Source: an uncultured Alphaproteobacteria bacterium (GTDB taxonomy: Bacteria > Pseudomonadota > Alphaproteobacteria > Rs-D84). From it: 64,000 nucleotides of DNA. Location: positions 1 to 64,000 of the forward strand of contig CALXMU010000001.1 of assembly GCA_944389555.1 (NCBI GenBank), written 5' to 3'. The notes below the pieces were generated by a model. It made no database searches. It worked only from the letters and a program-made list of their open reading frames with translations, and had not been told where the DNA came from. Both the position numbers and the translations under genes were made by a program. How positions within the stretch are numbered: the first letter of the stretch is position 1; each line of letters begins with the position of its first letter. This document shows positions 33,048 through 42,497 of this stretch, in pieces.

Positions 33048-34385
33048 ATGCTGAAACTAACAATTGCGGGTCGACCGAATACAGGAAAATCTACATTATT
33101 TAACGCCCTAACGGGAACGCGTGACGCGCTAGTTCACGACCGGCCAGGGGTTACACGCGACACAATTAGCGGCGTTTTACGGGAACGCAATTGGACTATT
33201 TTTGATACAGCCGGACTGGAAACCGCTAAATCTGGTATTGCGGCGGACTCTACAAATATGGCTTTAGAGGCAATCTCTTCTTCCGACGCGGTTTTATTTG
33301 TGGTTGATGGACGCGTTGGTTTAACTCCTGCCGACATTGAATGGGCACGCCTGGTTCGCAGAAAAACAAAAGCGCCTGTATTACTATTAGCAAACAAATC
33401 CGAATCCGGTAAACGTATGGCGGACGTCCACGAATTTTATAAACTGGGTTTTGGTGAACCTTTTCTAATTTCTGCAGAACATAAAACCGGTTTTGAACAA
33501 ATATATGATTTTTTAGACAAAATCGCACCGGACGCGCAAAAAAGTGAAGCGGACAATGCCATACCGCAAAAATTAAAAATCGCTATTATGGGTCAACCAA
33601 ACGTTGGTAAATCAACATTAGTAAATAAAGTACTGGGCGAAAAACGTCAAATCGTCATTGACGCCCCCGGTATTACGCGCGATACGATAAAAATACCAAC
33701 TAAATTTTATGGGCGAGATATTGTTTTAATGGATACGGCGGGATTACGTCGTAAGGCAGGCGTTACAGACGATGTAGAAACATTATCTGCCTTAAAATCA
33801 CTAGACGCGATTGAAAAAGCCGACGTTGTTATATTGGTCGTTGATGCAACTAAAAACATAGAAAATCAGGCTCTTGGCATTGCTGCACGCGTTTATGACG
33901 CAGGTAAGATTCTTTGCGTAGCGCTTAACAAATGGGATTTAGTTGAACCTGAACTTCGCGATGACAAGTTATTAAAACTAAAACATCAATTCACGAATTC
34001 GTTTCATCAGATAATAAAACCCATAATTTTGGCTATATCTGCAGAAACGGGTACCGGTGTTCAAAATATGTTTCGTCGTATATATGAGCAATGGGACATA
34101 TCTAACTCAGATGCGCCGACAAGCCTGATCAATCGCATCATTGAAAAGTTGGTAGAAGCACGGCACCCCCCTATGTCTCGTTTGAAACGCCCAATGAAAA
34201 TAAAGTTTGCTCGTCAAACCGGCAGACATCCTATGAAAATAACGATAAACGTTGGCGGCGCATCAGACATTCCAGAGTCGTATACAAGATATTTACGACG
34301 CGGGTTAGCAGAAGCACTACATTGGGAACACCTGCCCGTTGTTATAGAATACAAAAAAGACGAAAACCCTTTTGATGAAAAATAA
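33048..34385 (+). CDS. der: Ribosome-biogenesis GTPase Der (EngA)
   Basis: 445 aa, cytoplasmic. Two tandem G domains: GRPNTGKST (G1 of domain 1) with DTAGLE, and GQPNVGKST (domain 2, about residue 180) with DTAGLR and NKWD, plus a C-terminal KH-like domain. Required for 50S maturation. Start at 33048 gives MLKLTIAGRPN, which matches the family N-terminus and has GGA upstream; an in-frame ATG at 33036 is possible. A TATAAT is at 33,017-33,022. Confidence 0.96.
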   Translation: MLKLTIAGRPNTGKSTLFNALTGTRDALVHDRPGVTRDTISGVLRERNWTIFDTAGLETAKSGIAADSTNMALEAISSSDAVLFVVDGRVGLTPADIEWARLVRRKTKAPVLLLANKSESGKRMADVHEFYKLGFGEPFLISAEHKTGFEQIYDFLDKIAPDAQKSEADNAIPQKLKIAIMGQPNVGKSTLVNKVLGEKRQIVIDAPGITRDTIKIPTKFYGRDIVLMDTAGLRRKAGVTDDVETLSALKSLDAIEKADVVILVVDATKNIENQALGIAARVYDAGKILCVALNKWDLVEPELRDDKLLKLKHQFTNSFHQIIKPIILAISAETGTGVQNMFRRIYEQWDISNSDAPTSLINRIIEKLVEARHPPMSRLKRPMKIKFARQTGRHPMKITINVGGASDIPESYTRYLRRGLAEALHWEHLPVVIEYKKDENPFDEK

Positions 34386-34387
34386 AA

Positions 34388-34414
34388 AACACCGGCAAAT
34401 ACCGGTGTTTTTTT
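34388..34414. terminator. Bidirectional terminator
   Basis: AACACCGG-CAAATA-CCGGTGTT with A-run and T-run on either side, between convergent der and infB. Confidence 0.92.
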
Positions 34415-34425
34415 ACAAAGTTAAA

Positions 34426-36819
34426 TTATAACTTTGCACGAACCTCTTCTACTTCATAGCATTCAACGCGGTCACCTTCTTTCAGGTCGTTATATTTATC
34501 AAACGACATACCGAATTCGACCCCTGCGCCAGATACTTCTTTTACCTCATTCTTTTCACGACGTAACTCTCCGATTTTACCGTCGTAAATGACAACATTA
34601 TTACGCAATAAGCGGACAAACGCATCTTTCTTTATAACACCCTCACTAACACGGCAACCGGCGACACGAATACCCTTACCAACCGTGAATAATGCGATTA
34701 CATCAGCATAACCTATAAAGTTTTCCTTTCTTTCGGGTGCTAATTTACCAGACAGAATTTCTTTTATTTCATCCGTTATACGATATACAACGCTGTGATA
34801 CCTAATATCCACCCCAGAAGCGCGCGCCATATCACGAACCATTGCGTCTGCACGAACATTAAAAGCAATTATTACCGCACCAGATGCCGCCGCCAAACGA
34901 ATGTCTCCTTCGGTAATTTGTCCAACACCCGAAGAAAGAACCTCGACAGCAACTTTGTCTGTATTTATTTCTTTTAACATATCATTAATTGCTTCAACGC
35001 TGCCCTGAACGTCTGCCCGTAATACGATAGGCAATACTAACTTCTTGCTTTCATCACGTTTAGCAAACAATTCTTGTAAAGAAGAACGCTTAACAGCATT
35101 CGCTCTATCTTTTGCCTTTTGCGTACGATAGGCTGCGACTTCACGTGCCTGAGCCTCTGTTTCCATAACATGCAATTCATCACCTGCGCTTGGCACAGAA
35201 TCCAACCCTAACACTACTGCTGGTTGTCCTGGTTTTACAGACTTTACACGCTCACCAGCAGAATTTATCAAACCACGTACACGACCAAACGTTTCACCTA
35301 CGACAAAAACGTCACCGATAGCCAAAGTACCTTGACGCATCAATATCGTAGCAGTAGCCCCAAGACCGCGTTCCATCTTTGCTTCAACGACATAAGCAAC
35401 CGCAGGCATATCTGGATCCGCCTTTAAGTCCATTATACCGGCTTGCAATAAAATGGCTTCTTCTAACTTCTCTAAACCTATATGCTTTGTCGCAGAAATT
35501 TCAACGCATTGAACATCGCCGCCTAAATCTTCAACCTGAACCTCTTGTTGTAATAAATCCGTCTTTACGCGTTGAGGGTCTGCATCAGGTAAATCAATTT
35601 TGTTTATTGCAACAATAAAAGGAACTTTTGCTGCCCGTATGTGATTTATCGCTTCTATCGTCTGGGGCATAATAGAATCATTAGCGGCAACAACTAACAC
35701 AACAATATCTGCGATTTGAGCACCACGTGCACGCATTGCTGTAAACGTTTCATGTCCCGGCGTGTCCAAAAACGTTATCATCGCCCCGGATTTAGTCTTT
35801 ACATCATACGCAGAAATGTGTTGAGTAATACCACCAGCTTCACGCGCTGCAACGTTTGCGTGACGAAACGCATCAAGCAACGATGTTTTACCATGGTCAA
35901 CGTGCCCCACAACTGTTACAACAGGTGAACGAGGTTGTAAATGCGCAGGGTCTGGTTGACGTTCTAACTGATCAGCATAAGGTTTTACGTCTACGCGTTT
36001 TACTTTCGCCCCAAATTCACCGGCAATAAGTTCCGCCGTATCCGCATCAATTGACTGATTCTGAGAAACCATCATTCCCATTTCCATCAATTTCTTAATC
36101 ACGTTACCAACTTTTTCTGCCATTGCCGCCGCTAAATCTTTAACTGTAATCGTATCCCCTAACGTGACAACGTGTTCCACTTTCTGCGGAGCTGTAAATA
36201 TAGCGCGAGCCTTTTCACGAAAACGTTTCAAAGACGCCTCTGAACGACGACGGTTTGCACCACGCAAAGCAATTTCGTCATCGTCATCGTCACCACCTAT
36301 AACAATATCATGTAGTGATATTTTCCCAGATTTTTTGAAATCTTTTTTAGAATTACCGAATTTTGACGAGCGCCCCATATCTAAATCTTCGTCATCACGG
36401 TTTTGCCGAGCCTTTGCTTGCGGTGCAGAATACTGCTTTTTCTGCCCGCCAGAATTTGTTTTTTCTGCGGGCATAACGGGCGCATCATCTACGATGCTTT
36501 CCCGTGCGGCCAATTGTTCTTTTACCTGTTCGTATTCACGGTTTTCACGAGCAATTTCTGCCTCTCGTGCAGCACGTTGCGCCGCTTCTTCCGCAGCACG
36601 TTTTTGACGCTCTTCTTCACGGGCACGCGCCGCTTCTAATACAGCACGCAATTTTTCGTCCGCAGCACTTTTCGGTGCAGCCGGCGTAATAGGTTCTTCA
36701 CGCAACTCTTTACTGCCAGGTGCAACAACACGACGACGGCGTTCAACGAACACCGCGTCGCCTTTTTTGCTTTGAACCGCGTCTATTGTTACAGATTTTC
36801 CAAGTGTCAATGTCGCCAT
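34426..36819 (-). CDS. infB: Translation initiation factor IF-2
   Basis: 797 aa. GTPase that brings initiator tRNA to the 30S subunit. A long Ala/Glu/Arg-rich coiled N-terminus (about residues 45-115) and a basic linker precede the G domain: GHVDHGKTSLLDAFR, DTPGHETF and NKIDLP. C-terminal IF2 domains follow and end near VRAKL. CGGAG precedes the ATG. Gap to nusA is only 20 nt. rimP and ylxR, often in the nusA operon, are absent here. Confidence 0.97.
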   Translation of the reverse strand: MATLTLGKSVTIDAVQSKKGDAVFVERRRRVVAPGSKELREEPITPAAPKSAADEKLRAVLEAARAREEERQKRAAEEAAQRAAREAEIARENREYEQVKEQLAARESIVDDAPVMPAEKTNSGGQKKQYSAPQAKARQNRDDEDLDMGRSSKFGNSKKDFKKSGKISLHDIVIGGDDDDDEIALRGANRRRSEASLKRFREKARAIFTAPQKVEHVVTLGDTITVKDLAAAMAEKVGNVIKKLMEMGMMVSQNQSIDADTAELIAGEFGAKVKRVDVKPYADQLERQPDPAHLQPRSPVVTVVGHVDHGKTSLLDAFRHANVAAREAGGITQHISAYDVKTKSGAMITFLDTPGHETFTAMRARGAQIADIVVLVVAANDSIMPQTIEAINHIRAAKVPFIVAINKIDLPDADPQRVKTDLLQQEVQVEDLGGDVQCVEISATKHIGLEKLEEAILLQAGIMDLKADPDMPAVAYVVEAKMERGLGATATILMRQGTLAIGDVFVVGETFGRVRGLINSAGERVKSVKPGQPAVVLGLDSVPSAGDELHVMETEAQAREVAAYRTQKAKDRANAVKRSSLQELFAKRDESKKLVLPIVLRADVQGSVEAINDMLKEINTDKVAVEVLSSGVGQITEGDIRLAAASGAVIIAFNVRADAMVRDMARASGVDIRYHSVVYRITDEIKEILSGKLAPERKENFIGYADVIALFTVGKGIRVAGCRVSEGVIKKDAFVRLLRNNVVIYDGKIGELRREKNEVKEVSGAGVEFGMSFDKYNDLKEGDRVECYEVEEVRAKL

Positions 36820-36839
36820 AAAACGTACTCCGTTAAATA

Positions 36840-38378
36840 TTATTCTTCACCCTGAGTAATACCATAAGCCAATTCACGGGCCTTCATAATAACACGCCCA
36901 GCCAAACGTTGACTCATCGTGTCTTCACCTAAGATTTCAATCAATTCATCCGTAGATAAATCCGCCAAATCTTCCAAAGACTTTATTCCGGCCTTGCCCA
37001 ATTGCATTATAATAGGACGTTTTATAAAATCAAACTCTAACAAATCGTCCTTCATACCCAATTTATGTCCTTCCTCTTTATATTGCTCTTCTTGACGAGT
37101 TAAATATGATTTAGCACGATTCTGCAATTCTGCCGCCAACTCAGCGTTAAAGCCTTCGATACCCTGTAATTCAGACGCATCAACAAAAGCAATTTCTTCA
37201 ATCGTTCTAAAACCTTCGGTAATTAACAAGTGCGCCAACATTTCGTCTACGTCCAGTGCACTTATAAATAATTCTGTCTTTTCTTTGACTTCTTTTGCCC
37301 GACGTTCTTGTTCTTCGGCTTCGTTCATAACGTCAATGTTCCAGCCTGTCAATTGAGACGCTAAACGAACGTTCTGCCCACGACGACCAATTGCCAAAGA
37401 TTGTTGGTCTTCGTTCACGACAACCGCTGCACTGCGTGTATCTTCATCAACAATGATTTTAGCAACTTTTGCAGGCTGCATGGCGTTTACGATGAATACA
37501 GCCGGGTCATCTGAATACAAAATCACGTCAATCTTTTCACCATGACATTCATTTATAACTGGCTGAATACGAGTTCCTTTTATACCAACCGTCATACCAA
37601 CAGCGTCTATAGAAGGATCCTGCGTTTCAACCGCTATCTTCGCGTGGCTACCTGGAGCCCGAGCAACAGATTTAATTTTAATAATCCCTTCATAAATCTC
37701 TGGCACTTCTTGAACGAACAATTTTTCCATAAACATAGGATGTGTACGAGTCAAGAAAATCTGAGGTCCAGAATTAGAGCGCGCAACGTCCATAATTAAA
37801 GCGCGAACACGATCACCAACCGCCAAACGTTCACCTGGTATCAATTCTGTGCTTTTAATATACCCTTCGGCCTTGCCATTTATGTCAACGAACACGTTAC
37901 CAAACTCAATACGTTTAACAACACCGCTGACGATATCACCAATATTATCTTTGAATTCTTCATATTGACGACCTTTTTCTGCGTCACGAACGCGTGCCGT
38001 CATAATTTGTTTCGCCGTCTGAAACGCCATACGACCAAATTCTGGTTCTGGTAACGGGTCTTCTACAACATCACCGACCTTAGGATCTTTTGCATATTTT
38101 TTTGCTTTTTCAATCGTTAACATCGTATTTGCGTCGTATTCATCACCCTTAGATTCAGGAGATTCAATGACCTCAAACAAACGCTTTACGTGAATTGCAC
38201 CGTTTTTACGGTCAATTTCTGCCGTTATATTAAATTCTTCACCATATTTATGTTTCGCAATTTTCGCTATGGCGGCTTCTAATGAATCAATAACTATTTC
38301 ACGGTCAATTTGCTTTTCCTGAGCCAACGAATCAATCGCCAGTAACAAATCTTGACGGGGCATAGAAACAAAAGACAT
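36840..38378 (-). CDS. nusA: Transcription termination/antitermination factor NusA
   Basis: 512 aa. The N-terminal RNAP-binding domain (LLLAIDSLAQEKQIDREIVIDSLEAAI), an S1 domain (GDIVSGVVKRIEFGNVFVDI) and KH domains (VGIKGTRIQPVINE; GRRGQNVRLASQL) are followed by two C-terminal helical repeats, as in proteobacterial NusA. Start at 38378 has AGGAG upstream. It is preceded by a strong promoter and a perfect hairpin leader (see those entries), so self-regulation by attenuation is plausible. Confidence 0.97.
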   Translation of the reverse strand: MSFVSMPRQDLLLAIDSLAQEKQIDREIVIDSLEAAIAKIAKHKYGEEFNITAEIDRKNGAIHVKRLFEVIESPESKGDEYDANTMLTIEKAKKYAKDPKVGDVVEDPLPEPEFGRMAFQTAKQIMTARVRDAEKGRQYEEFKDNIGDIVSGVVKRIEFGNVFVDINGKAEGYIKSTELIPGERLAVGDRVRALIMDVARSNSGPQIFLTRTHPMFMEKLFVQEVPEIYEGIIKIKSVARAPGSHAKIAVETQDPSIDAVGMTVGIKGTRIQPVINECHGEKIDVILYSDDPAVFIVNAMQPAKVAKIIVDEDTRSAAVVVNEDQQSLAIGRRGQNVRLASQLTGWNIDVMNEAEEQERRAKEVKEKTELFISALDVDEMLAHLLITEGFRTIEEIAFVDASELQGIEGFNAELAAELQNRAKSYLTRQEEQYKEEGHKLGMKDDLLEFDFIKRPIIMQLGKAGIKSLEDLADLSTDELIEILGEDTMSQRLAGRVIMKARELAYGITQGEE

Positions 38379-38424
38379 CTGCGTTCTCCTTCTATTTGTT
38401 TTTTTATGTCTCTTTATCAAAAGA

Positions 38425-38444
38425 GCGGGGTTTTTCAACCCCGC
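38425..38444 (-). promoter_or_regulatory. nusA leader hairpin (possible attenuator)
   Basis: Minus-strand RNA forms a perfect 8-bp stem GCGGGGTT-GAAA-AACCCCGC with a GNRA tetraloop, followed by UCUUUUG. It lies about 45 nt before the nusA start, inside the leader. Confidence 0.55.
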
Positions 38445-38472
38445 CCTTAAAAAATCTTTTAAGAACATCAAT

Positions 38473-38501
38473 ATTATGTATTCCGAATCGAGTAAATGCA
38501 A
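38473..38501 (-). promoter_or_regulatory. nusA promoter
   Basis: Minus strand: TTGCAT (38501-38496), 17 nt, CATAAT (38478-38473). Predicted leader of about 88 nt containing the hairpin at 38,425-38,444. Confidence 0.6.
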
Positions 38502-38553
38502 GAAAATTCTGCAACTTATACCAATTTATACTTAATTACATATTAAATAAGAT

Positions 38554-38582
38554 TTGACGCTATGGGTTTTGGGCTTTATACT
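38554..38582 (+). promoter_or_regulatory. lptF promoter (leaderless)
   Basis: TTGACG (38554-38559), 17 nt, TATACT (38577-38582), then 7 nt to the ATG at 38590. The expected transcript starts at or next to the A of the start codon. Confidence 0.7.
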
Positions 38583-38589
38583 TCGAAAT

Positions 38590-39648
38590 ATGAAAATAAT
38601 AAACAGATATTTCGCGCGCCAATTGGTCGTTATATTTATTATGCTATTGCTGGTATTGACCGGCTTGGCGTGGATGTTGCAAATCATGTCCATGATGAAG
38701 TTTCTGTTAAATTATGGCGTGGACCTACTTAGTTTCATCGGTATGACTATGCTAATGATACCTTTCATCATATCAATCATCATACCGTTCGTAACATTCA
38801 TAGCCATCATTTTCGTATATAACAAAATGATTTCGGATAACGAAGTAACCGTTATGGCTGCATCGGGTTTATCACCAAAACAACTGGCTCGCCCGGCTTT
38901 GAGCCTTGCTATTATATTGATGATATTACATTTCATATTAAATGTTTGGATAGTTCCTCAAAGTCAATCTTTATTCTATGCAACTCAATGGAATCTACGA
39001 TATGGTTTAGCTCATTTGAAGTTGCAAGAATCCGCCTTTACAAAACTAGCCGATGGTTTGGTTGTATACGTAGACAAAGTTTCTGGTCATGATTTAAGCC
39101 AACTGATGCTATCTGATATGCGGGATGAGGCATCACCAGTAACAATATTTGCAGAAAAAGGTAAATTGGTCTCAACAGAACGTGGTCTATCTATCGTTAT
39201 GTCAAATGGATCTCTGCAAACTAAGGGGGAAACTTTAACAACGGGTACTTTTGATACCTTTGATATGGATTTAAACGTAGAAGATAAAGACGGGGAAAAT
39301 TCTTTCCGGGTACGTCGCGTACCAACGGGATTATTGCTACGTTCAGTTCTAGATTCTCCGTCAGAGAAACAGCATAAAATGGTATTAGCCGAATTAAGCA
39401 CAAGATTTTTTGGTCCAATTATGAACTTAATACTTGCTGCTTTATGCGCAACCATTTTATTAAAGTCGTCGCTGCTGCGTCGTCGGGCAAGTCTTGCACC
39501 TGCTTTGGCAGTCGCAGCAATGGCGGTGGTAATGTCTTTATATATGTCAACTTCTAATATGATAAGCAGTTTGACAGAATTTATTTTATTGCTATTGGCG
39601 ATATTGGTAACCTTAGGTGGAATATTACTAGTACTATTTAAAAAATGA
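38590..39648 (+). CDS. lptF: LPS export permease, LptF/LptG family
   Basis: 352 aa. Inner-membrane subunit of the LptB2FG transporter that extracts LPS for transport to LptD. Three N-terminal helices, a periplasmic jellyroll-like domain (about residues 125-270) and three C-terminal helices are the family layout, with FIAIIFVYNKMISDNEVTVMAASG the conserved coupling region. The chosen ATG lies 7 nt after a clean -10. Alphaproteobacteria normally have lptF and lptG as neighbours; only one permease gene is present here. Its stop overlaps the lptD start. Confidence 0.88.
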   Translation: MKIINRYFARQLVVIFIMLLLVLTGLAWMLQIMSMMKFLLNYGVDLLSFIGMTMLMIPFIISIIIPFVTFIAIIFVYNKMISDNEVTVMAASGLSPKQLARPALSLAIILMILHFILNVWIVPQSQSLFYATQWNLRYGLAHLKLQESAFTKLADGLVVYVDKVSGHDLSQLMLSDMRDEASPVTIFAEKGKLVSTERGLSIVMSNGSLQTKGETLTTGTFDTFDMDLNVEDKDGENSFRVRRVPTGLLLRSVLDSPSEKQHKMVLAELSTRFFGPIMNLILAALCATILLKSSLLRRRASLAPALAVAAMAVVMSLYMSTSNMISSLTEFILLLLAILVTLGGILLVLFKK

Positions 39649-41657
39649 AAAAACTTACCACTATTTTGATGTGCTCTTTTATTCCCGGTATCGCTTATGC
39701 CGTTGCTCTTGATACAGAAACACCAAAAACCATAACATCAGAAAAAATTGAATATAACGTAAAAACAGAAACCATTAAAACATCTGGTGAAACAGAAATA
39801 GTAAATCAAACAGGTCAAAGAATGACTTTGACAGATTCTTATATTTCACCAGACGGAGAAAGCCTTTCGGGAAATGATATAAAGTTATGGTTGGGCGACC
39901 ATGTATACATTGAATCTGACAACATCGTTCGCGAAGGTGTTAAAACTATTGCATATGACTCTCTATTCACAGCCTGTCAAGATTGTGATCCATATGGAAA
40001 CGCTTGGGAAATAACCGCTAAGAAAATAATACATAACGAAGATACACATATGCTGAGATTCTTTAACCCTGTATTATGGACTTATGATATTCCTGTTATG
40101 TGGTTACCTTTTTACCAAATGCCTGACCCAAGCGTAAAATATAAAACGGGTTTTTTAATGCCTGACTTTGAATCCACTAATAATATGGGAACACAGATAA
40201 ACGTTCCGTTTTATATAAACTTTTCTGACACGCATGATTTAACTGTAACCGCATCATACCTGACGCAAGAAAATCCTTTATTCCAGATAGAACATCGTCT
40301 AAATATGGATCACTCTGAATATCGTACTCATGGCGCCTTTACCCGCAATAAAGACGGGGAAAATCGTTGGTACATATTTAACGATGATGTAATTCAGTTA
40401 GGTGAATATGCGCGGGCATCTGTTTTCTTAGAACGGGCATCGGATAAAACGTTCTTGCAGAAATATGGTTTCTATGATGATCAACCATATTTGGATTCTG
40501 GGGCAAAATTAGAGGTATTCGGTCAATCTAGTTATGTGGTTGCAGACGCCCATATATTCCAAGAACTTCGTCGTTCAACGGGAATTTATGCGGCTCCATC
40601 AGGTAACATATTGCCTAATATACGAGGAACATATCAAACTGCCCCTATATTCAAAGAAACATATCTTACTTTTGACGCGGACGTTTTAGGAATTTCTGGT
40701 GACGGGACTTCGTCACAACGTCTAATTGGTGACGCCAGAATAGTATCCCCATGGACGCTGTGGGGTGGAAATAGAATAACTGCCAGCGTATCTGCACGTT
40801 ATGATGTTTATAATTTTTATAAATCTGAAATGATAGATACCTCTGAATTTTCTGGCTTAAAAGACAGATTTTTACCAAGTGGGTATGTAGAATGGGGCTT
40901 ACCGTTATTCAAAACTACGTCTAATTGGACACAAGTTATAGAACCTAAAGCCAGATTTACTGTTATGCAAAAAACAGACGATGAACAATTTACGTTAAAT
41001 AACGATTCTGCAGGTACGTTCTTATCTGATACAACGCTGTTTTCTGACAATCGCTTTGCAGGTTTAGACTTATGGGAAAACGGTACTTATGCTGACTATG
41101 GTGTGCGTTATTCTGCTTTTAATACGAAAGGTAAAACCTTTGAATTATTCTTAGGTCAAACGTATGATTTTTATGACCGTGCAGACACCAACCCAAATAG
41201 CGGATTTCACAACGGCGCATCTGATTACGTTGGAAGAATCAGTTACAATAATAATAAATGGTTAAATTTTGCAACCCGTTTCAGAATTGACCAAGAGAAC
41301 TTTTCGCTACAACATTTAGAAACCTCTGCATATTTACGCAAAGGTAAGAACTTCATAAACATCGGTCACATATGGTCGCAACAATTCATTGATGAGTATA
41401 CTGTTGGTGACGATATAAACGAAATAAATGCTGGGGTAGGTGTACAACTAAGTGAACGTTGGTCTGTACGTTTTAATGCGGTCTATAACGCAACGTACGA
41501 TAGATTCCAGCGCCATACAGGTGGTATATTCTATACCCACCCCTGTTACTACTTATCTTTGCAATATCGTCGTGATAACGCGGTAAAATACGATTACGTA
41601 GGTAATACTACTTTCCAATTCAAATTCGGTATGAGCATCAACGGTCAAAAATATTAA
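39645..41657 (+). CDS. lptD: LPS-assembly outer-membrane protein LptD
   Basis: 670 aa. Signal peptide MKKLTTILMCSFIPGIAYA, OstA-like N-terminal beta-jellyroll (SEKIEYNVKTETIKTSGETEI), then the C-terminal barrel. Cysteine pairs ACQDCDPYGNAWEI near residue 110 and a lone HPCYYLSL near the C-terminus match the disulfide-forming Cys of LptD. It inserts LPS into the outer leaflet with LptE. Coupled to lptF by ATGA. Confidence 0.95.
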   Translation: MKKLTTILMCSFIPGIAYAVALDTETPKTITSEKIEYNVKTETIKTSGETEIVNQTGQRMTLTDSYISPDGESLSGNDIKLWLGDHVYIESDNIVREGVKTIAYDSLFTACQDCDPYGNAWEITAKKIIHNEDTHMLRFFNPVLWTYDIPVMWLPFYQMPDPSVKYKTGFLMPDFESTNNMGTQINVPFYINFSDTHDLTVTASYLTQENPLFQIEHRLNMDHSEYRTHGAFTRNKDGENRWYIFNDDVIQLGEYARASVFLERASDKTFLQKYGFYDDQPYLDSGAKLEVFGQSSYVVADAHIFQELRRSTGIYAAPSGNILPNIRGTYQTAPIFKETYLTFDADVLGISGDGTSSQRLIGDARIVSPWTLWGGNRITASVSARYDVYNFYKSEMIDTSEFSGLKDRFLPSGYVEWGLPLFKTTSNWTQVIEPKARFTVMQKTDDEQFTLNNDSAGTFLSDTTLFSDNRFAGLDLWENGTYADYGVRYSAFNTKGKTFELFLGQTYDFYDRADTNPNSGFHNGASDYVGRISYNNNKWLNFATRFRIDQENFSLQHLETSAYLRKGKNFINIGHIWSQQFIDEYTVGDDINEINAGVGVQLSERWSVRFNAVYNATYDRFQRHTGGIFYTHPCYYLSLQYRRDNAVKYDYVGNTTFQFKFGMSINGQKY

Positions 41658-41675
41658 CGCAAAGGAAGGAATTAT

Positions 41676-42497
41676 ATGAGAAAACTATTTATGATTATAA
41701 TATCTGCGGTTCTTGCATTTCCGGCACATGCGGCATCAGTCGTAGCGTCTGTAAACGGAACGCCCATAACAGATGCTGATATAACGGCTCGTACAACTTT
41801 AATGAATAAACAAGGCAATTCATCTACGAACAACCGTCGCGTGGCTTTACAAAACATTATAGATGACAGCGTAAAATTGGCTTACGCCCAAAACTTTAAC
41901 GCCGTACCAGATGATGAAGCCGTTGAAAAAGAATTAAAGAAAATGAATTTAGGTACTTTGTCTGAAACGGAAAAGGCAATGGCCATGTCTGCTATGAGAG
42001 CCGAAATCGCTTGGCAGATAATAGTTGCCAGAACCATTCTTCCAACCGTTGACGTTACAGATGCTGATATTGCCGCAGAACGCGCAGAAATTGCTAAGGA
42101 ACAAGGTTTGCCAATTGAAATGACACTTATACGTCTAGTTGATATACCTGCTGATGTGGCAACAAAACTTACGAAACCGAATAGTTGTGATGATGCTTTA
42201 CAAATGGCTCGTAATTTAGGTGGAATGCCACAAAAGTTTACGGCTTTACAATATGAACTTGCCCCAGAAATTCGTGAACGCGTTGCAAATTTACCTAAAC
42301 TTACTTGGTCTCCGGTCGTAGACCGCTCTGTATTACTGGTATGCGATACAAAAAAAACATCTGAGTATGGTAAGTTAGACGACATGATTGAACAGAATGC
42401 TTTATTCAAACAAGCAATGTTCATTGCAGATCAACAGCTAAAACAACTTCGTCGTAAAGCCGTAGTTGTAATAAACGATGATAGATATAAATTATGA
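41676..42497 (+). CDS. surA: SurA-type periplasmic chaperone with degenerate parvulin domain
   Basis: 273 aa. Signal peptide (MIIISAVLAFPAHA), then SurA N-terminal region (VVASVNGTPITDADITART), and a C-terminal helix of the family (LKQLRRKAVVVINDDRYKL). The single parvulin-like segment (about residues 150-225) lacks the usual histidine-rich active-site pattern (no GGDLG motif), so isomerase activity is doubtful. Position after lptD, a SurA client, is the classical order. Chaperone role is likely. Confidence 0.82.
   Translation: MRKLFMIIISAVLAFPAHAASVVASVNGTPITDADITARTTLMNKQGNSSTNNRRVALQNIIDDSVKLAYAQNFNAVPDDEAVEKELKKMNLGTLSETEKAMAMSAMRAEIAWQIIVARTILPTVDVTDADIAAERAEIAKEQGLPIEMTLIRLVDIPADVATKLTKPNSCDDALQMARNLGGMPQKFTALQYELAPEIRERVANLPKLTWSPVVDRSVLLVCDTKKTSEYGKLDDMIEQNALFKQAMFIADQQLKQLRRKAVVVINDDRYKL

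Noticed and set aside
36164-36639. Long plus-strand open frames antisense to infB
   Set aside because: They mirror the Arg/Ala/Glu-rich IF-2 linker; no ribosome site, promoter or recognisable domain.
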